This document shows positions 6,075-6,395 of a stretch of 6,395 nt of DNA, piece after piece. The notes under the pieces were generated by a model. It had not been told where the DNA came from. It made no database searches and saw nothing but the letters and a program-made list of their open reading frames with translations. The DNA is taken from NCBI GenBank assembly GCA_046724665.1, contig JBKOWZ010000025.1, positions 1-6,395 of the forward strand, read 5' to 3'. This stretch comes from Actinocrinis sp046724665. Its GTDB lineage: Bacteria; Actinomycetota; Actinomycetes; Streptomycetales; Catenulisporaceae. Position 1 is the first letter of the stretch, and each line of letters opens with the position of its first letter. A program made the position numbers and the translations under genes.

Positions 6075-6395
6075 GTGGTGGACCCGCACGGCCGGCTCGC
6101 GCTTCTGCCCGCCGCGCCTGGCCCCGCCGGCACTGCGCAGTACGCTCGGCACCTGCCTCAGCAACCGTGGCCGGAGCGGACCATCCGGCTGATGGCCATC
6201 TGCGGGTTCTTCATCGACCCGTTCCGCAGCGCAATCACCGACCTGATCATGCTGGTCGGGCACCCCGGCCCAAAGGCCACCGAGGGCACCCTGCACGGCT
6301 GGCTTCGCCTGCAACGCTTCGCCACCCCCATGACCCACCACCCGACCACCCCCTACTACCTCGAAGAAGCCCTCGCCCCCAGAGCAACAAGAGCC
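6075..6395 (+). CDS. Partial coding region of unknown family, running off the window
   Basis: From about 6075 the plus strand has an open frame with very strong G/C at third positions (for example ATC TGC GGG TTC TTC ATC GAC CCG TTC CGC), continuing without a stop through the last base, 107 codons. GTG at 6075 or 6078 could start it (VVDPHGRLALLPAAPGPAG), though the frame is open further upstream into the pentapeptide gene and no clear ribosome site is seen, so the 5' end may itself be a junction. Visible parts: a Pro/Ala-rich start, then PWPERTIRLMAICGFFIDPF, a moderately hydrophobic SAITDLIMLVGHPGPKATEGTLHGWLRLQRFATP, and YYLEEALAPRATRA. I do not recognise the family. Codon use makes it far more likely coding than the antisense frame (minus 5622-6341), which is a shadow here. 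Confidence 0.5.
   Translation, partial: MVDPHGRLALLPAAPGPAGTAQYARHLPQQPWPERTIRLMAICGFFIDPFRSAITDLIMLVGHPGPKATEGTLHGWLRLQRFATPMTHHPTTPYYLEEALAPRATRA

Noticed and set aside
5429..6133. Minus-strand 234-codon frame taken as an intact pentapeptide-repeat protein.
   Set aside because: The repeats are real, but the sequence after SVIT is out-of-frame noise, and the first 34 codons are antisense to the neighbouring gene, so a frameshifted shorter gene explains it better.
5622..6341. Minus-strand 239-codon frame taken as one gene.
   Set aside because: Only its last 45-50 codons read as protein (the C-terminus of the pentapeptide gene). The rest is a shadow of the repeat frame and of the plus-strand coding stretch.

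Overview
The window reads as chromosomal DNA of a high-GC actinobacterium (Streptomyces-like order; the genus cannot be fixed). The evidence is strong G/C preference at third codon positions, a stand-alone LigD-type polymerase, a c-di-AMP (ydaO/yuaA) riboswitch in front of a secreted lysozyme-fold protein with a long Thr/Pro/Ala linker, and a SigG-like ECF sigma factor with a SnoaL-like C-terminal domain.

Layout: 72-1109 (minus) encodes a LigD-type primase-polymerase. After a short spacer with a possible promoter, 1384-1621 is a c-di-AMP riboswitch on the plus strand. It leads into 1647-2660, a secreted cell-wall protein with a transglycosylase/lysozyme-like C-terminal domain. A 101-bp convergent spacer follows, then 2762-3748 (minus), the ECF sigma factor. 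The 155-bp region 3749-3903 is divergent, carries three inverted repeats, and separates the sigma gene from 3904-5400 (plus), a 14-helix DHA2-type drug-efflux transporter. A hairpin sits on the transporter stop codon. About 220 bp without a gene follow, then a small pentapeptide-repeat gene on the minus strand (5622-6031) whose reading frame is broken near 5770. From about 6075 to the window end there is a plus-strand coding stretch of unknown family that runs off the edge.

How the parts fit: the riboswitch and its gene form one functional unit, with intracellular c-di-AMP linked to production of a wall-remodelling enzyme, a known actinobacterial theme. The sigma factor and transporter are a divergent pair and probably share control elements. 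The LigD polymerase is independent of both and would serve end-joining or other DNA repair. The right end (5400-6395) looks rearranged, with a decayed gene abutting an unrelated coding stretch. I see no CRISPR array, tRNA, rRNA or complete mobile element.
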